A DNA stretch of 64,000 bases from Patiria miniata (GCF_015706575.1 NW_024037055.1:12996262-13060261), one strand, 5' to 3'; counted from the stretch's first letter, positions 11,866 through 23,792 are shown. Program-made: numbers and translations. Notes: a model not told the origin generated them from the letters alone.

Positions 11866-12084
11866 TACTCTCAGCTCAGTCTTTCATAGTTTCTACTAAA
11901 TTAGAGTCAAGGGTGTTTTTTATCATTCAAAAATGACCCTTTCAACATAAATCAGACTTCAGAAAGAATTCCATACCTGGACATCACTTGACTTTAGAAA
12001 AAATTATAATTGTTTTCTTAATATAGGAAATGCTTCAATATTTTCCTAGCCCAGGTGGACTCCCTTACCGCAGTCGTACTTGTA

Positions 12085-12190
12085 ATAATCACATTCATCC
12101 CAATTCACACTCCACAGACTGGCCACTTCCACAAAAACAGAAGTTTAATTCAGTGGTAAATTTAGTTCCTCTGCATGGTCACACTATTTA
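12085..12190 (+). repeat. Dispersed repeat family 1, copy b (partial)
   Basis: Matches 8455-8535 over AAAAACAGAAGTTT...CAGTGGTAAAT...CTGCATGGTCACACTATT. Confidence 0.6.
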
Positions 12191-12635
12191 TTACGCTGGT
12201 CAGTTTATTGTACAGGCATTGCGAAGTCTTTAAAAAATGTTTGTACTTGATGTGACGTGCAGGAAAAAATGCATGAGGGCATATAGGGCATGCAGTCTTC
12301 AAAGTACGCATCATGTAGGCCCTTCAGGCTGGAGCACGGCCTGTGAGACTCTTCAGTGTTTATCTTCAGTTACATCCTCTGAGTTTCCAAACTGTTAAGG
12401 TTTTTTCTGGCTTATTTCAGGTTTCTCATAAGATGGCTTAACCGAACCGACCTGACCCAAAAATCGTAAAGGCAAACCAAAACCAAGCCAAGCTGACCCG
12501 ACTGAAATTATGGGAAAACCGACCGACCAAATCCGAACCGAAGTCGATTTCGGGACAGGTCGGTTTCTGTTTTATGTCAGGTTTGCACAACATAAAGGCA
12601 TTCCTAAGTTTACTTTGGTACATGTAGCACAATTA

Positions 12636-13764
12636 CCGTAATTTTCGGAATATAAGCCGCGGCTTATACGTTGAATTTGCCCATGAAAATGTTTACTGCG
12701 GCTTATACACAGGGCGGCTTATACGCCGAGACTTGAAGAATAATAATGACATTTACATGTGTATTTAATGTACTGGTACAAGGAGAGATGTGTTGCTGAA
12801 ATAATTATCAATTAAGAAAGTCATTAACAAACCGAAAGCACGTCCCACAAAAAGATACCGAGCGGTAAAAAGTACGGCTAGTGAAAGCTGTCCCTTGGAC
12901 ATCGACAACCGGCCGTACGTGATGCTGCCCATGCTGCATGCATGCTGCATGGATTCCCATGGACCACACCATTTGTGGAACTAAAGGGGTGCACGTTCTT
13001 GGGAACAATAATTACCAATATTTCCCCAGTTTAAAAAAAGGAAAAAGACAACTAATACTTTTTATGGAGTTTGAAACATATCTTTATTTGACAATCAGTT
13101 GTTCAACGTCACAATATAATTATTTTTCTTGAAATGTATTCAAGAAACGATGTAAAATTCAAAACAGGGGTGAAACCACCCCTACAAAATTAATGGATTC
13201 GTCCATAAAAATCTCGGCATCGTGTTGACTGTTTTCGAAGAAAGTTACAATCCAAACTAGAAGTTTTGACGTTACTACTCGTTAGTAATCACAACAATTT
13301 GATATGTTTTGCTGTAAAAACGGACTTGTTTATCCTTTAGGAAAAAACAACTCAGCGTCTGTTGCCACAAAGCAGGATTTGTAGCACTCCAGTCAGACAA
13401 CACATGGTGGGTTGCATACTCTCTCAAGTGCTGGGGGAAAATAATGTCATTCTCCGGCACAGGCTCACTGACGAGCCAGCCGGCAGCAATTCCCATTTTT
13501 TATTTCTCATCATCAATTTCCATATTTGTTTGTAAGAGTAATCGACTGTAAATGATTTGACATAACATTTGTGGCCCTTTTATAGCTTTCGTAGTGCAAA
13601 TGGAACTGGTTCAGAGCATTTTGACTAGAATTTGGAGGCCTTACAAAATTGAACCGTGCGGCTTATACGCCGATGCGGCTTATACGCCGACTTCAAATCT
13701 TAATTTGCAGATTTTTGCGTGCTGCGGCTTATACGCCGCGCGGCTTATATTCCGAAAATTACGG
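12636..13764. mobile_element. 1.13-kb inverted-repeat transposon flanked by TA
   Basis: The ends are CCGTAATTTTCGGAATATAA and its complement, each flanked by TA (12634-12635, 13765-13766), which fits a TA target. Near both ends the word GGCTTATAC(GCCG) is repeated several times. The interior has only short open frames (for example 13275-13496 on the minus strand, 73 codons) without a recognisable transposase, so the element is presumably non-autonomous. The tip resembles a widespread animal repeat with sub-terminal GCGGCTTATA motifs; I do not assign a superfamily. Confidence 0.85.
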
Positions 13765-13766
13765 TA

Positions 13767-15759
13767 AGCTATGTGCATTGGTCAAGGACAATAAACTATG
13801 GTAACGGCAATTGTTCAGGTCCCACCAACACTAACCAATCACAGTTGTTCTACTTGGCCTTATACATACATGGTAACTGGTACCCCAAAACTGTTTCTTG
13901 TTTTTATTTCTAAAGTACATGTACATTTATTTTTGGAAAGAATGTCCCTTCAGTAGTCTGGTTGCTTGACTTGAGAAAATGTGTAGAACAGAGATGCTAG
14001 GTACTAGATGTTTCTTTTGACACAGTTAATTGATGCAGCTGCAGTACCAAAGGGATGTTGGACTGGTTCCATGTGCCAGTCTATTTTATTGTATTGCCTA
14101 CATGTGTGTTTCTACTATCTTAAGGTTTGGAATTATCATACACTATATTGAGAGTCCCAAATCCATGAAATCTTCAGACTACGATGGGTGGGCCAATGCA
14201 GCTGAAGTATATGTTGGGATGGTCCCAACTATAAGCTGCACTGTGTAAAACTATCCTTAGATTTGGGATTATCATACACAGTATTAAGAGTCCCCAATTT
14301 TCAGACTACGATGATGGGTAAAGATTAAGTTTTAGCCGCAATTCCTTTTTTTTTAATCTGTTCTTTTTTCTGGCTTAAAAAAAAAAACATTGGAAAAATA
14401 GAAGAAAAGCTGTGGAAATGCGTTGATTTTTACCTCATTAGCGCTCTCGAGTTGAGTACAGGCCTTGGGCACGCATGGCACAACGTTGTTCATTGAAGTC
14501 AGGTAGTCTTAAAAACAAGTCTTTTGTTGTTGCCGAGCCTGCATGCGATACAGGTGGCCAACATACTTGCACTCAGTATACCATTGGCGGATCCAGAGGG
14601 GGGCGCAGGGGGCGCATGCCCCCCCCCCCAGCAAATATTTTTAAAATGTATACTGTCGGTGAAAAGCGGACGGTGATCCGACTGGCCACGCGTTTTGAGT
14701 TTGAGGAAGAACAATCGTTCAAAAGGCGTGGCAATTTTCACGCACCTCCTAAGACTTGATGCGCTGGTTATGATGACCGCACGGTACGCGGAAAACCAAG
14801 GTAAAACCCAGCCTCGACTCCATGCATTGGCGCGTGCGCATTCCAAGATCGCGCAAGGCATGATGGGAAACAACATGACGCAGCACGATCGTACCCATGG
14901 GGAACGAGGTTGGGTTAAACCATAGAGCTATACATGTATTAAATTTAGATATAGCTCTATGGGTAAAACAAACTGTAGTGGAGTCTCATTTCGCGTATTT
15001 TTTAGCGCGTCACATGTCCATGAGACTCGCGGACAACTGCCGTTTTTTTCACTCAGACCCTGTTCCGTTTTTTTTTTCAAGCAGACCCTGTAGCATCTCT
15101 GGTTGGGACCATCCCAACATATGTTGGGACCAATAGTCAAATTTGGGCATAACATGTGTGAATGAAGCCTATCAAAAAACAAACAAAAAACAAACATTTT
15201 TTAAAGCTTATCACAATCAAGAGAATTTTCGTGAATCCCTTTTGAGACATGTGTTTCATACCCATGAACATGAATATAATGCCAATACTGGCCAATCAAG
15301 TTGTCAAGCTCCATGCTTCTACTGTGACCAATTTTGTTGTTCCACTGAGCCCGATGACTGGAACCTGGAAATATATTTTAAGATTATTTCTTCTTTTATT
15401 TTCAAAGTTTAAAAACTTTTAAAGTTTATGTACAAATTGTTTCTCATAATCCACGCTTTAATTTGTTAATAGATGAATTATACAATGATCAATTTTAAGA
15501 TACTTTAAAGCATGACTGGCTCACTGCCCCAACTGGTTTATGCATGAACTGTATTGGTTGGTTGTTTTCCGTACCCATGGTGCAATGCGAATGTCAATCA
15601 GGTTTATTGAGAGTCCCAAATGCTCAGACTATAGGCTTGCCCTGCCATTTGCCTTGTCAGTAGTCGTGGGTGCGTTCACAAATCTGTTAAAATATTCCAA
15701 AGTTAATCCACCAAAGAATGAAACGTGACACAGTTTTTTCGTTAATCATTGACAAACAG
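13767..15759. other. Non-coding region with short repeats
   Basis: No gene recognised. It holds a C-run near 14620, three copies of a GAGAGTCCCAAAT-like word (14150, 14288, 15609; a fourth at 57684) and an exact 21-bp inverted pair (14210-14230 and 15102-15122). A possible 3' splice site at 15758-15759 precedes NLR gene 1 exon 1. Confidence 0.5.
14210..15122. repeat. Inverted pair enclosing ~0.9 kb
   Basis: ATATGTTGGGATGGTCCCAA(C) at 14210 recurs as its exact complement at 15102-15122. The DNA between carries no recognised gene. It could be a small transposon, but no target duplication is obvious. Confidence 0.5.
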
Positions 15760-15793
15760 GACTTTCAATTGTGGGCTGGTGATCCAAAGTACC

Positions 15794-18200
15794 ATGGATG
15801 TACAATCTGAAGCAGCCTGCCAACGGCCTGATGTCCCTACCACGATGCAACAATCTGAAGCAGCCTACCAACGGACTGATGTCCCCACCACAATGCAACA
15901 ATCTGCAGCAGCCTACCAACGGACTCGGACTTATGTCCCTTCCAGGATGCAACAATCTGAAGCAGCCTTAGACCTACGGACTTATGTCTCCAACAGGATG
16001 CAACAATCTGCAGCAGCCTACCAACGAACTAATGTCCCCACCATGATGCACCAATCTGCACTAGCCTACCAACGGACTTATGTCCCTTCAATGATGCAAC
16101 AATCTGAAGGAGCCTTAGACCTACGGACTGATGTCCCTACCACGATGCAACAATCTGAAGCAGCCTTAGACCTACGGACTGATGTCCCTACCATGATGCA
16201 ACAATCTGAAGCAGCCTTAGACCTACGGACTTATGTCTCCAACAGGATGCACCAATCTGCTCCAGCCTACCAACGGACTTATGTCCCAACCAAGATGCAA
16301 CAATTTGCTGCAGCCTACCAACGGACTTATGTCCCTACCACGATGCAACAATCTGCAGCAGCCTACCAACAGACTAATGTCCCCACCACAATGCAACAAT
16401 CTGCAGCAGCCTACCAACGGACTTATGTCCCTGCCACGATGCAACGATCTGCAGCAGCCTACCAACGGACTTATGTCCCTACCATGATGCAACAATCTGC
16501 ACCAGCCTACCAACGGACTAATGTCCCTACCACAATGCAACAATCTGCAGCAGCCTACCAACGGACTAATGTCCCTACCTCAATGCAACAATCTGCAACA
16601 GCCTACCAACGGACTGATGTCCCTACCATGATGCAACAATCTGCACCAGCCTACCAACGGACTAATGTCCCTACCTCAATGCAACAATCTCCAGCAGCCT
16701 ACCAACGGACTTATGTCCCTTCCTTGATGCAACAACCTGCAGCAGACTACCAACGGACTAATGTCCCTACCACGATGCAACAATCTGCAGCAGCCTGCCA
16801 ACGGACTAATGTCCCCACCACGATGCAACAATCTGCAGCAGCCAGCCAACAGACTTATGTCGCAACCACGATGCAACAATTTGCAGCAGCCTACCAAGCG
16901 ACTTATGTCCCTACCACGGTACAACAATCTGCAGCAGCCTACCAACGGACTAATGTCCCTTCCATGATGCAACAATCTGCAGCAGCCAGCCAACAGACTT
17001 ATGTTGCAACCACGATGCAACAATTTGCAGCAGCCTACCAAGCGACTTATGTCCCTACCAAGGTGCAACAATCTGCAGCAGCCTACCAACGGACTAATGT
17101 CCCTTCCATGATGCAACAATCTGCAGCAGCCTACGAACGGACTAATGTCCCTACCACGGTGCAACAATCTGCACCAGCCTACCAACGGACTGATGTCCCC
17201 ACCACGATGCAAAAATCTGCAGCAGCCTACCAACCGACTCATGTACCTTCCATGATGCAACAATCTGCAGCAGCCTGCAAACGGACTTATGTCCCTACAG
17301 CAATGCAACAATCTGCAGCAGCTTGCCAATGGACTGATGTCCCTACCACGATGCAACAATCTGCACCAGCCTACCAACGGACTGATGCCCCTACCATGAT
17401 GCAAAAATCTGCAGCAGCCTACCAACCGACTCATGTACCTTCCATGATGCAACAATCTGCAGCAGCCTGCAAACGGACTTATGTCCCTACAGCAGTGCAA
17501 CAATCTGCAGCAGCCTACCAACGGACTGATGTCCCTACCATGATGCAAAAATCTGCAGCAGCCTACCAACCGACTCATGTACCTTCCATGATGCAACAAT
17601 CTGCAGCAGCCTGCAAACGGACTTATGTCCCTACAGCAATGCAACAATCTGCAGCAGCTTGCCAACCGACTCATGTACCTTCCACGATGCAACAATCTGC
17701 AGCAGCCAGCCAATGGACTTATGTCCCTACAGCAATGCAACAATCTGCAGCAGCTTGCCAATGGACTGATGTCCCTTCCACGATGCAACAATCTGCAGGA
17801 GCCTACCAACGGACTGATGTCCCTACCATGATGCAAAAATCTGCAGCAGCCTACCAACCGACTCATGTACCTTCCACGATGCAACAATCTGCAGCAGCCA
17901 GCCAACGGACTTATGTCCCTACAGCAATGCAACAATCTGCAGCAGCTTGCCAATGGACTGATGTCCCTTCCACGATGCAACAATCTGCAGCAGCATGCCA
18001 ACAGACCAATGTCCCTACCACGATGCAACAATCTGAAGCAGCCAGCCAACGGACTAATGTCCCTACCACGATGCAACAATCTGCAGCAGCATGCCAACAG
18101 ACTAATGTCCCTACCACAATGCAACAATCTGAAACAGCCTACCAACGGACTGATGTCCCTACCACTACGCAACAGGAGGCTCAGGTACCTGCTGCATTAG
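15794..18200 (+). CDS. NLR gene 1, coding exon 1: ~802-codon 15-residue tandem-repeat domain
   Basis: An open exon of about fifty 45-bp units, each coding a 15-residue variant of M-Q-Q-S-A-A-A-Y-Q-R-T-Y-V-P-T. The region is rich in Gln, Ala, Thr, Pro and Tyr and almost free of Lys, with no signal peptide or membrane segment. I start at 15794 because the ATG sits in ACCATGG, a strong Kozak context; the frame is also open for 45 bp upstream after a possible acceptor at 15758-15759. The exon ends at a strong donor (TTAG|GTAAGTACG) in phase 1, matching the phase of the next exon at 21443. Units 17200-17900 form a higher-order pattern of about four to five units. It could instead be a separate gene; only the splice phase links it to the receptor. 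Function unknown. Confidence 0.6.
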
Positions 18201-18226
18201 GTAAGTACGTACTAGCAGTAGCTGTA

Positions 18227-19047
18227 CAGGGTGAGTAAAAAAAAAGGAAACCCAAACATGCCAAATGGTGCCCCTAATTTTTGAAAAAGTACTGCACGTA
18301 GTGCTTTCTAGATGTAGGATATGAAAGCCAAATTAACAAGCTTATGTTTAGTGAAAGGACCATTCGAATTGCTCATGTACTTTTCCAGTTTTTAAGCTTT
18401 TCCACAAATCACAAAGGTTAGTAATATTTCACAAAAAAACAAAACTATTCCCATATCAAATAAACACATCAGAACACTCTCATAACCATGGTTACTGGCA
18501 CTAATCATTACATTTATTGAGTGTTGAAACATATGAGGCATCGGCAAGAAATATCGTACAAATACTGTTCAAATCACTCTTGCGAATCAGTATTTGTGGC
18601 GTTTGGTTGTACATGTACATGTTTATCAGAAGTTGGCTGCATGGCAAAATATGCCTTTTGAAAATTTCAAAATGCTGGTTTCAAAGTGGTTAAAATAAGA
18701 GGCCTTATACTGTCAATAGTTTATTGTTTTGCCCTGCCTTCTACTTGGATTCCCCAGAGAATTATGGGATTAATTATTCTGAAATCATTTTCAGGATATG
18801 ACATGGTTTCATTTTTAATACTGAAATATCACATGGCAAATGTGATCCATGGACAAGGTTAAAAACGGTGTTTGTTTTCAAAATTCCATAACTGGAAAAG
18901 TGCATGAGCGATTTGAAAGATTCTTTTACTAAAAGAAAGCTTCTTAATCGGGCTTTCATATTCTAGATCCGGAAAGCGCTACGTGCACAACTTCTTCAAA
19001 AAATAGGGGGCGCCATTTAAGTTTCCTTTTTTTTTTAACTCACCCTG
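18227..19047. mobile_element. 821-bp TA-flanked inverted-repeat element in intron 1 of gene 1
   Basis: The ends read CAGGGTGAGTAAAAAAAAAG and its complement, flanked by TA (18225-18226, 19048-19049), as in Tc1/mariner-type elements. It begins 26 bp after the exon 1 donor. No transposase is visible. Related ends occur at 28431-29052. Confidence 0.8.
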
Positions 19048-19221
19048 TAGTTGCTTGTAGTCAGTTTTTAACCTTTAGGGGCATTTACCACCCTCCCCCT
19101 CCCCACCTCACCCGCAGATTTGAGACATGCATGTACCGGTAGATGTAGCCAGGTATTTCTTGTACTTTTTTGTCTATTATCGGACAGATTGAGTAAAAAA
19201 TATTTTTCTTCTAATGAAAGG

Positions 19222-19773
19222 TACGGAGCCCCTTAAGGGACATTCAATATTATTATTTATCTAGCTGGCTGCACGCGGCGTGCACAAAATCAGACGACTT
19301 TGTTTCTAACGAAAGCAGCGTGTTTATTTTGGAGGGGGCGTAATCATCAATGCAGCCACTATGTTACATGTTAAGTCAGATAGAATGGGGATTTTTGATT
19401 AATGTTGTGAGACTGCCTTTTTGAGAGAGAGAAGTCTTTTATAGCTAAAAATTCATAAGATGGAATTTGCACTCGGGATTTATACGTCGGTGAAGGGCCA
19501 AACCCACTTATGTTTTATAGCTAAGAAAACAGCGAGGAAGAACTGGTATATGTGCAGGTAAACTTGGGGAATAATCATTTGATAAAAATTGCTGCCGACG
19601 CGTGATTGTGAATTAACGTTATCAGCTGACCTTGTACCGGTACATTGCGCACAAAGGCCTCAGCACACACAATGTAACATTGCCAAGCCACAATTGCCAT
19701 GCTCGACATAATTATATCGTGTGCACAAGATAACAAAAAGAATTTGAATGTCCCTTTTTATAGAGGCTCCGTA
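19222..19773. mobile_element. 552-bp inverted-repeat element in intron 1 of gene 1
   Basis: The ends share TACGGAGCC and GGGACATTCAA as inverted repeats of about 28 bp. GAAAGG flanks both sides (19216-19221, 19774-19779) as a likely target duplication. Non-coding. Confidence 0.75.
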
Positions 19774-19864
19774 GAAAGGCAATGTTTCCAAGAACAGACG
19801 ACAAATAGAGATGGAATTTAGTACAGGCATCATTTTGTCGACTGTTACATGTATTTTATTGATT

Positions 19865-21245
19865 TTTTATGCCCCGCGGCGAAGGGGCATACTGTTTTCG
19901 CCTTGTCCTTCTGTGGGTGGGTGGGTGGGTGGGGTGGTGTGTGTGTGGGTGTGTGTGTCAGGACAAATCTTGTCAGCGCGATAACTTGAGAAATACTTAA
20001 CATATGAACTTCAAATTTGGTTTGTGGATTGTCCTTGGTAATCCTAAGAAGCCTTTTGCATTTGGGGCCGAAAGGTCAAGAGTCAAGGTCACAGTGGCTG
20101 AAACAATAGAAATTTTGTCAGCATAACTTGAGAAATACTTAACATATGAACTTCAAATTTGGTTTGTGGATTGTCCTTGGTAATCCTAAGAAGCCTTTTG
20201 CATTTGGGGCCGAAAGGTCAAGGGTCAAGGTCACAGTGGCTGAAACAATAGAAATTTTGTCAGCGCGATAACTTTACATATGAACTTCAAATTTGGTTTG
20301 TGGATTGTCCTTGGTAATCCTAAGAAGCATTTTGCATTTGGGGCCGAAAGGTCAAGAGTCAAGGTCACAGTGGCTGAAACAATAGAAATTTTGTCAGCAT
20401 AACTTGAGAAATACTTAACATATGAACTTCAAATTTGGTTTGTGGATTGTCCTTGGTAATCCTAAGAAGCCTTTTGCATTTGGGGCCGAAAGGTCAAGGG
20501 TCAAGGTCACAGTGGCTGAAACAATAGAAATTTTGTCAGCGCGATAACTTTACATATGAACTTCAAATTTGGTTTGTGGATTGTCCTTGGTAATCCTAAG
20601 AAGCATTTTGCATTTGGGGCCGAAAGGTCAAGAGTCAAGGTCACAGTGGCTGAAACAATAGAAATTTTGTCAGCATAACTTGAGAAATACTTAACATATG
20701 AACTTCAAATTTGGTTTGTGGATTGTCCTTGGTAATCCTAAGAAGCCTTTTGCATTTGGGGCCGAAAGGTCAAGGGTCAAGGTCACAGTGGCTGAAACAA
20801 TAGAAATTTTGTCAGCGCGATAACTTGAGATATACTTTACATATGAACTTCAAATTTGGTTTGTGGATTGTCCTTGGCAATTCTAAGAAGCCTTTTGCAT
20901 TTGGGGCCAAAAGGTCAAGGGTCAAGGTCACAGTGGCTGAAACAATAGAAATTTTGTCAGCGCGATAACTTGAGATATACTTTACATATGAACTTCAAAT
21001 TTGGTTTGTGGATTGTCCTTGGCAATCCTAAGAAGCCTTTTGCATTTGGGGCCAAAAGGTCAAGGGTCAAGGTCACAGTGGCAAAAACAAAAGAAATTTT
21101 GTCAGCGTGATAACTTGAGATATACTTTACATATGAACTTCAAATTTGGTTTGTGGATTGTCCTTGGCAATCCTAAGGAGCCTATCGATTGGGGGTCGAA
21201 AGGTCAAGGGTCAAGGTCACAGTGGCTAAAACAATAGAAATCTTG
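19865..21245 (+). repeat. Satellite-like array with alternating 142/134-bp units
   Basis: Nine copies of a unit containing CATATGAACTTCAAATTTGG occur at 20001, 20143, 20277, 20419, 20553, 20695, 20840, 20985 and 21130. Spacings are 142, 134, 142, 134, 142, then 145 three times, so the first part is a 276-bp higher-order repeat. It starts with a GCCCCGCGGCGAAGGGGCAT palindrome and a GGGT/GT-rich stretch, a layout seen in dispersed repeats of marine invertebrates. It lies wholly inside intron 1 of NLR gene 1. Confidence 0.9.
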
Positions 21246-21442
21246 TATTTATTCTGAGATCATTAGGGATTAATCCATATAAAACCTACAGAAGACACTA
21301 ATACTGTCAATGAACGTTCCATTTGACCAAGGTACATGTAAGTTGATGTTAGAGTGGTGTTATGTCATGGAAACAGTCACGGTTGCGGGGCATTTGTGTT
21401 TGTAAACACACCTGACTTGTTTATTCCTGCTTTTGATTGTAG

Positions 21443-21562
21443 ATTCCCCACAACGAACTGGAAACATCGGAAACAGCGGCACAATCAGTGGTAGCAAAAA
21501 CTCTATCGTTGTTGGTTCAAGTGGAGTTAATATCAATTACATCTTCCCGTTGCAGGGACCAG
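21443..21562 (+). CDS. NLR gene 1, coding exon 2: RHIM/amyloid-like motif
   Basis: A 120-bp exon between acceptor TTTTGATTGTAG and donor CCAG|GTAAATG, entered and left in phase 1. It codes 39 residues (plus split codons) with G-N-I-G-N-S-G-T-I-S-G followed by S-G-S-K-N-S-I-V-V-G-S-S-G-V-N-I. Gly/Ser/Asn turns alternate with short beta-branched strands. That pattern, with an I-V-V-G core, resembles the RHIM family and related amyloid signalling motifs, whose core is I/V-Q-I/V-G; the Gln is replaced by Val here. In NLR proteins such N-terminal motifs pass the signal to effectors by templated fibre formation. The family link is inference by eye. Gene 2 has an exon of identical length and phase but different sequence (44039-44158). 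Confidence 0.65.
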
Positions 21563-21639
21563 GTAAATGTAATCTTGTTCTCTAAGATGAAAGTAATTTG
21601 ATATTAAATCTAAATTGAAATTTGTTTTTTTTTGGGTGG

Positions 21640-22330
21640 GGGAGATGATATCTATATATATAAGAGAGAGTTTAACTCCGCCTCCCAGACGATGTTTGCT
21701 CATGAAAGGATCCGAGACCGCTGGCTCCTGCGGCGCCAAAATCGCTCCACGTCCATGGAAAAATGCGGAGGGTGTCTTCGCCGGGTTGGACACCTCGGGT
21801 CGTCCTGATTTTCCCGTACGGACCGGCGATCCGTTTTGTCGATTTTTCGTGACTGCGTTTTGCGCAGGAATTTGCCGTCATGTGCGCTTTCACGTTGACT
21901 GCCTGTCCGCCCCCTGTGCTGGCTTTTTCTACGTGTCTAGACTGTGCGAGGTCAGCGGCTTCGACGTAGGGGTTGCGTTTACGTGTTCTACTTGGCTGTT
22001 TTGCAAATGAGTTCACTAAACGGTAGCAATGGGTTGACCTTGGCAAAATATTTTTTCTCCATGATGCGTGGCCATCAAGTGTCCCTATTCTTTCCTGTGC
22101 TTTGCTTGCCGCCCCTGCGCCGAGTGCAACGAATACTCAGAAGGACTACACATTAGTATGCCTTGCGCGGTCTGACCGAGCTATGCGTAAAACCATCGAT
22201 GGCAACGCGTACTGCAGCCTGCTACACACCCTGGAAACGAGGTTGGGTCTACGGTGCTCGCTATTTGCAGCACAAGCATGTGACGTGATATAGTGCTCTA
22301 TTATGGAACGCCAAAGAGGCATTTAATGTG
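21640..22330. other. GC-rich stretch in intron 2 of gene 1, no gene recognised
   Basis: Base composition rises sharply between about 21690 and 22290 against AT-rich flanks. Open frames exist on both strands (about 125-131 codons) but show no domain and no splice-phase fit with the NLR gene. It may be an old inserted fragment. Confidence 0.4.
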
Positions 22331-22334
22331 ATCA

Positions 22335-22475
22335 TCGCATCGGTGATACACTTTTGCAATCGGTTATGCATATTCATGATCGGTGATGGACTTCGCGATC
22401 GGTGATGGACTTTTACCTGTGATGCATATTCACGATCGGTGATGGACTTTCGTGTTCGATGATGAACTTTTATAC
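22335..22475 (+). repeat. Degenerate short tandem repeat
   Basis: Five to six imperfect copies of ATCGGTGATGGACTT, some separated by TGCATATTCA, lie in intron 2 of NLR gene 1. Confidence 0.75.
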
Positions 22476-22880
22476 TACATAAACATGGACACTGATTGTC
22501 AGTTTCACAAGCTACTGAGAGTCACTAATTTTCTTTGCTACAACTATTACCCAATTCAAAATATTAATTGTTGACACAATTGGAGGACACTATTTATGGT
22601 TAAGTCTTGTAATATGTTGAATAATTAAGTTTTTAAATAGCGCCCCATATGTGTGCCACATTTGAAAAAGGATAGATCTTAGTCCCACATTAATGTTGCA
22701 TAACATTTTTCAGGCTTTCAAGTATTTCTACATTTCCTACTTTTTCCTAGTTTTGTTTACCTTGCTCCGACTTTTTTCCCACTTTTTATCCCTCAACTCC
22801 GAAAAATGACATCTTACTGAATATTTTTTTCATGACAGTGATACACACAATTATCCTTATCATATTTGATTTGATTGAAG

Positions 22881-22991
22881 ATGGTGCACATGCATCACAC
22901 CACTCTGGTCATCCATCAGTTGACATATCAGAGAATCCACCAAGTACATCACAACAACCACCAACATCACATGTGGCCTCAGGTGCACAAG
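22881..22991 (+). CDS. NLR gene 1, coding exon 3: Ser/Pro/His linker
   Basis: A 111-bp exon after acceptor GATTTGATTGAAG and before donor CACAAG|GTAATTA, phase 1 at both ends. It codes a low-complexity linker (S-H-H-S-G-H-P-S-V-D-I-S then P-P-S-T-S-Q-Q-P-P-T-S). A near-identical exon with the same borders is at 46057-46167, whose only synonymous or minor changes support coding use. It joins exon 2 to the NACHT exon and probably acts as a flexible spacer between the signalling motif and the receptor body. Confidence 0.8.
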
Positions 22992-23220
22992 GTAATTATC
23001 AATGAATGTACCAACTCCAAACCAGATGTATACATGTACATGTAGTAAATGTATACCTTCTTTACATACTAGTCTCACACTTGTAGGATGGGAATAAAAT
23101 GTTTTGTTCTTGTTAATTTGCAGTGTACTAAAGCACAGCATCTTTTTGCTTCCCATGCATGCCATGAGTTTGAGAAAATAAGACTTTTTTCATGAAAATA
23201 AATGTATCATCTGTCATTAA

Positions 23221-23530
23221 TAGACCAATCCATTTAGCCCCGCCCCATTGTGTTCTGACCAATCACAGCCATGACTTATGTCTGACATCACATCAGTACA
23301 CAAAAGTCCAACATACTTGCACGGCATGTGCGAGCAGCTGGAACATGCAGTGTGGCATTGGAGAGGAGCACATGTTAATTGCCTACGTGCACAGTGGATG
23401 GGGCTTACTGGATCCAACATGCGTGCAGACGCGTATGATGCGCGAGGCTGTAACATGTAGTGTGGCATTGGAGAGGAGCACATGATAATTGCCTACGTGC
23501 ACAGTGGGCGGGGCATACTGGATCGGTCTA
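23221..23530. mobile_element. 310-bp inverted-repeat element in intron 3 of gene 1
   Basis: The ends TAGACCAATCCA and TGGATCGGTCTA are imperfect inverted repeats that also share a GCCCCGCCC/GGGCGGGGC block. Inside, a ~110-bp segment (GTGTGGCATTGGAGAGGAGC) is duplicated in tandem. The paralogous intron at about 47786 reads straight through (CATTAATTGCAG / TTATTAATTGCAG), so copy 2 carries the empty site. Confidence 0.8.
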
Positions 23531-23792
23531 TTGCAGAGCTTTTGCAACACTTGTTGTGTGAGTGACTAAGATTCATGCATCAGTGAACGGGAAGTTATTT
23601 CAATCCTGTCAATATTTATCCTCCCAAGCTTTAACCAACAAGTTTTTAGAGCTTTAACTTTTTGCATACAATGAGCCAATATTTCAGCTCAAAATGGTAC
23701 TTTCTACAGACAAGGAGCCAATTTATTGCTTGGATGCCACAATGCATTGCATGGTTAAGTCATTCAACTCTATGGTCATTTCAACATTGTAG

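Noticed and set aside
13275..13496. A 73-codon minus-strand frame inside the TA-flanked element as a transposase
   Set aside because: No recognisable catalytic motif and far too short; kept only as a note on the element.
14475..15136. Overlapping open frames around the C-run at 14620
   Set aside because: They overlap on both strands, lie over repeat-like sequence, and show no domain or splice context.
16676..18172. A 498-codon open frame on the minus strand across the 15-residue repeat exon, rich in C-C-R-L-L-H
   Set aside because: The 45-bp unit lacks stops in several frames on both strands, so long antisense frames are expected. No start context, splice site or domain supports it.
21615..22046. 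131- and 124-codon frames in the GC-rich stretch of intron 2
   Set aside because: High GC lowers stop frequency; no domain and no phase fit with the NLR exons.
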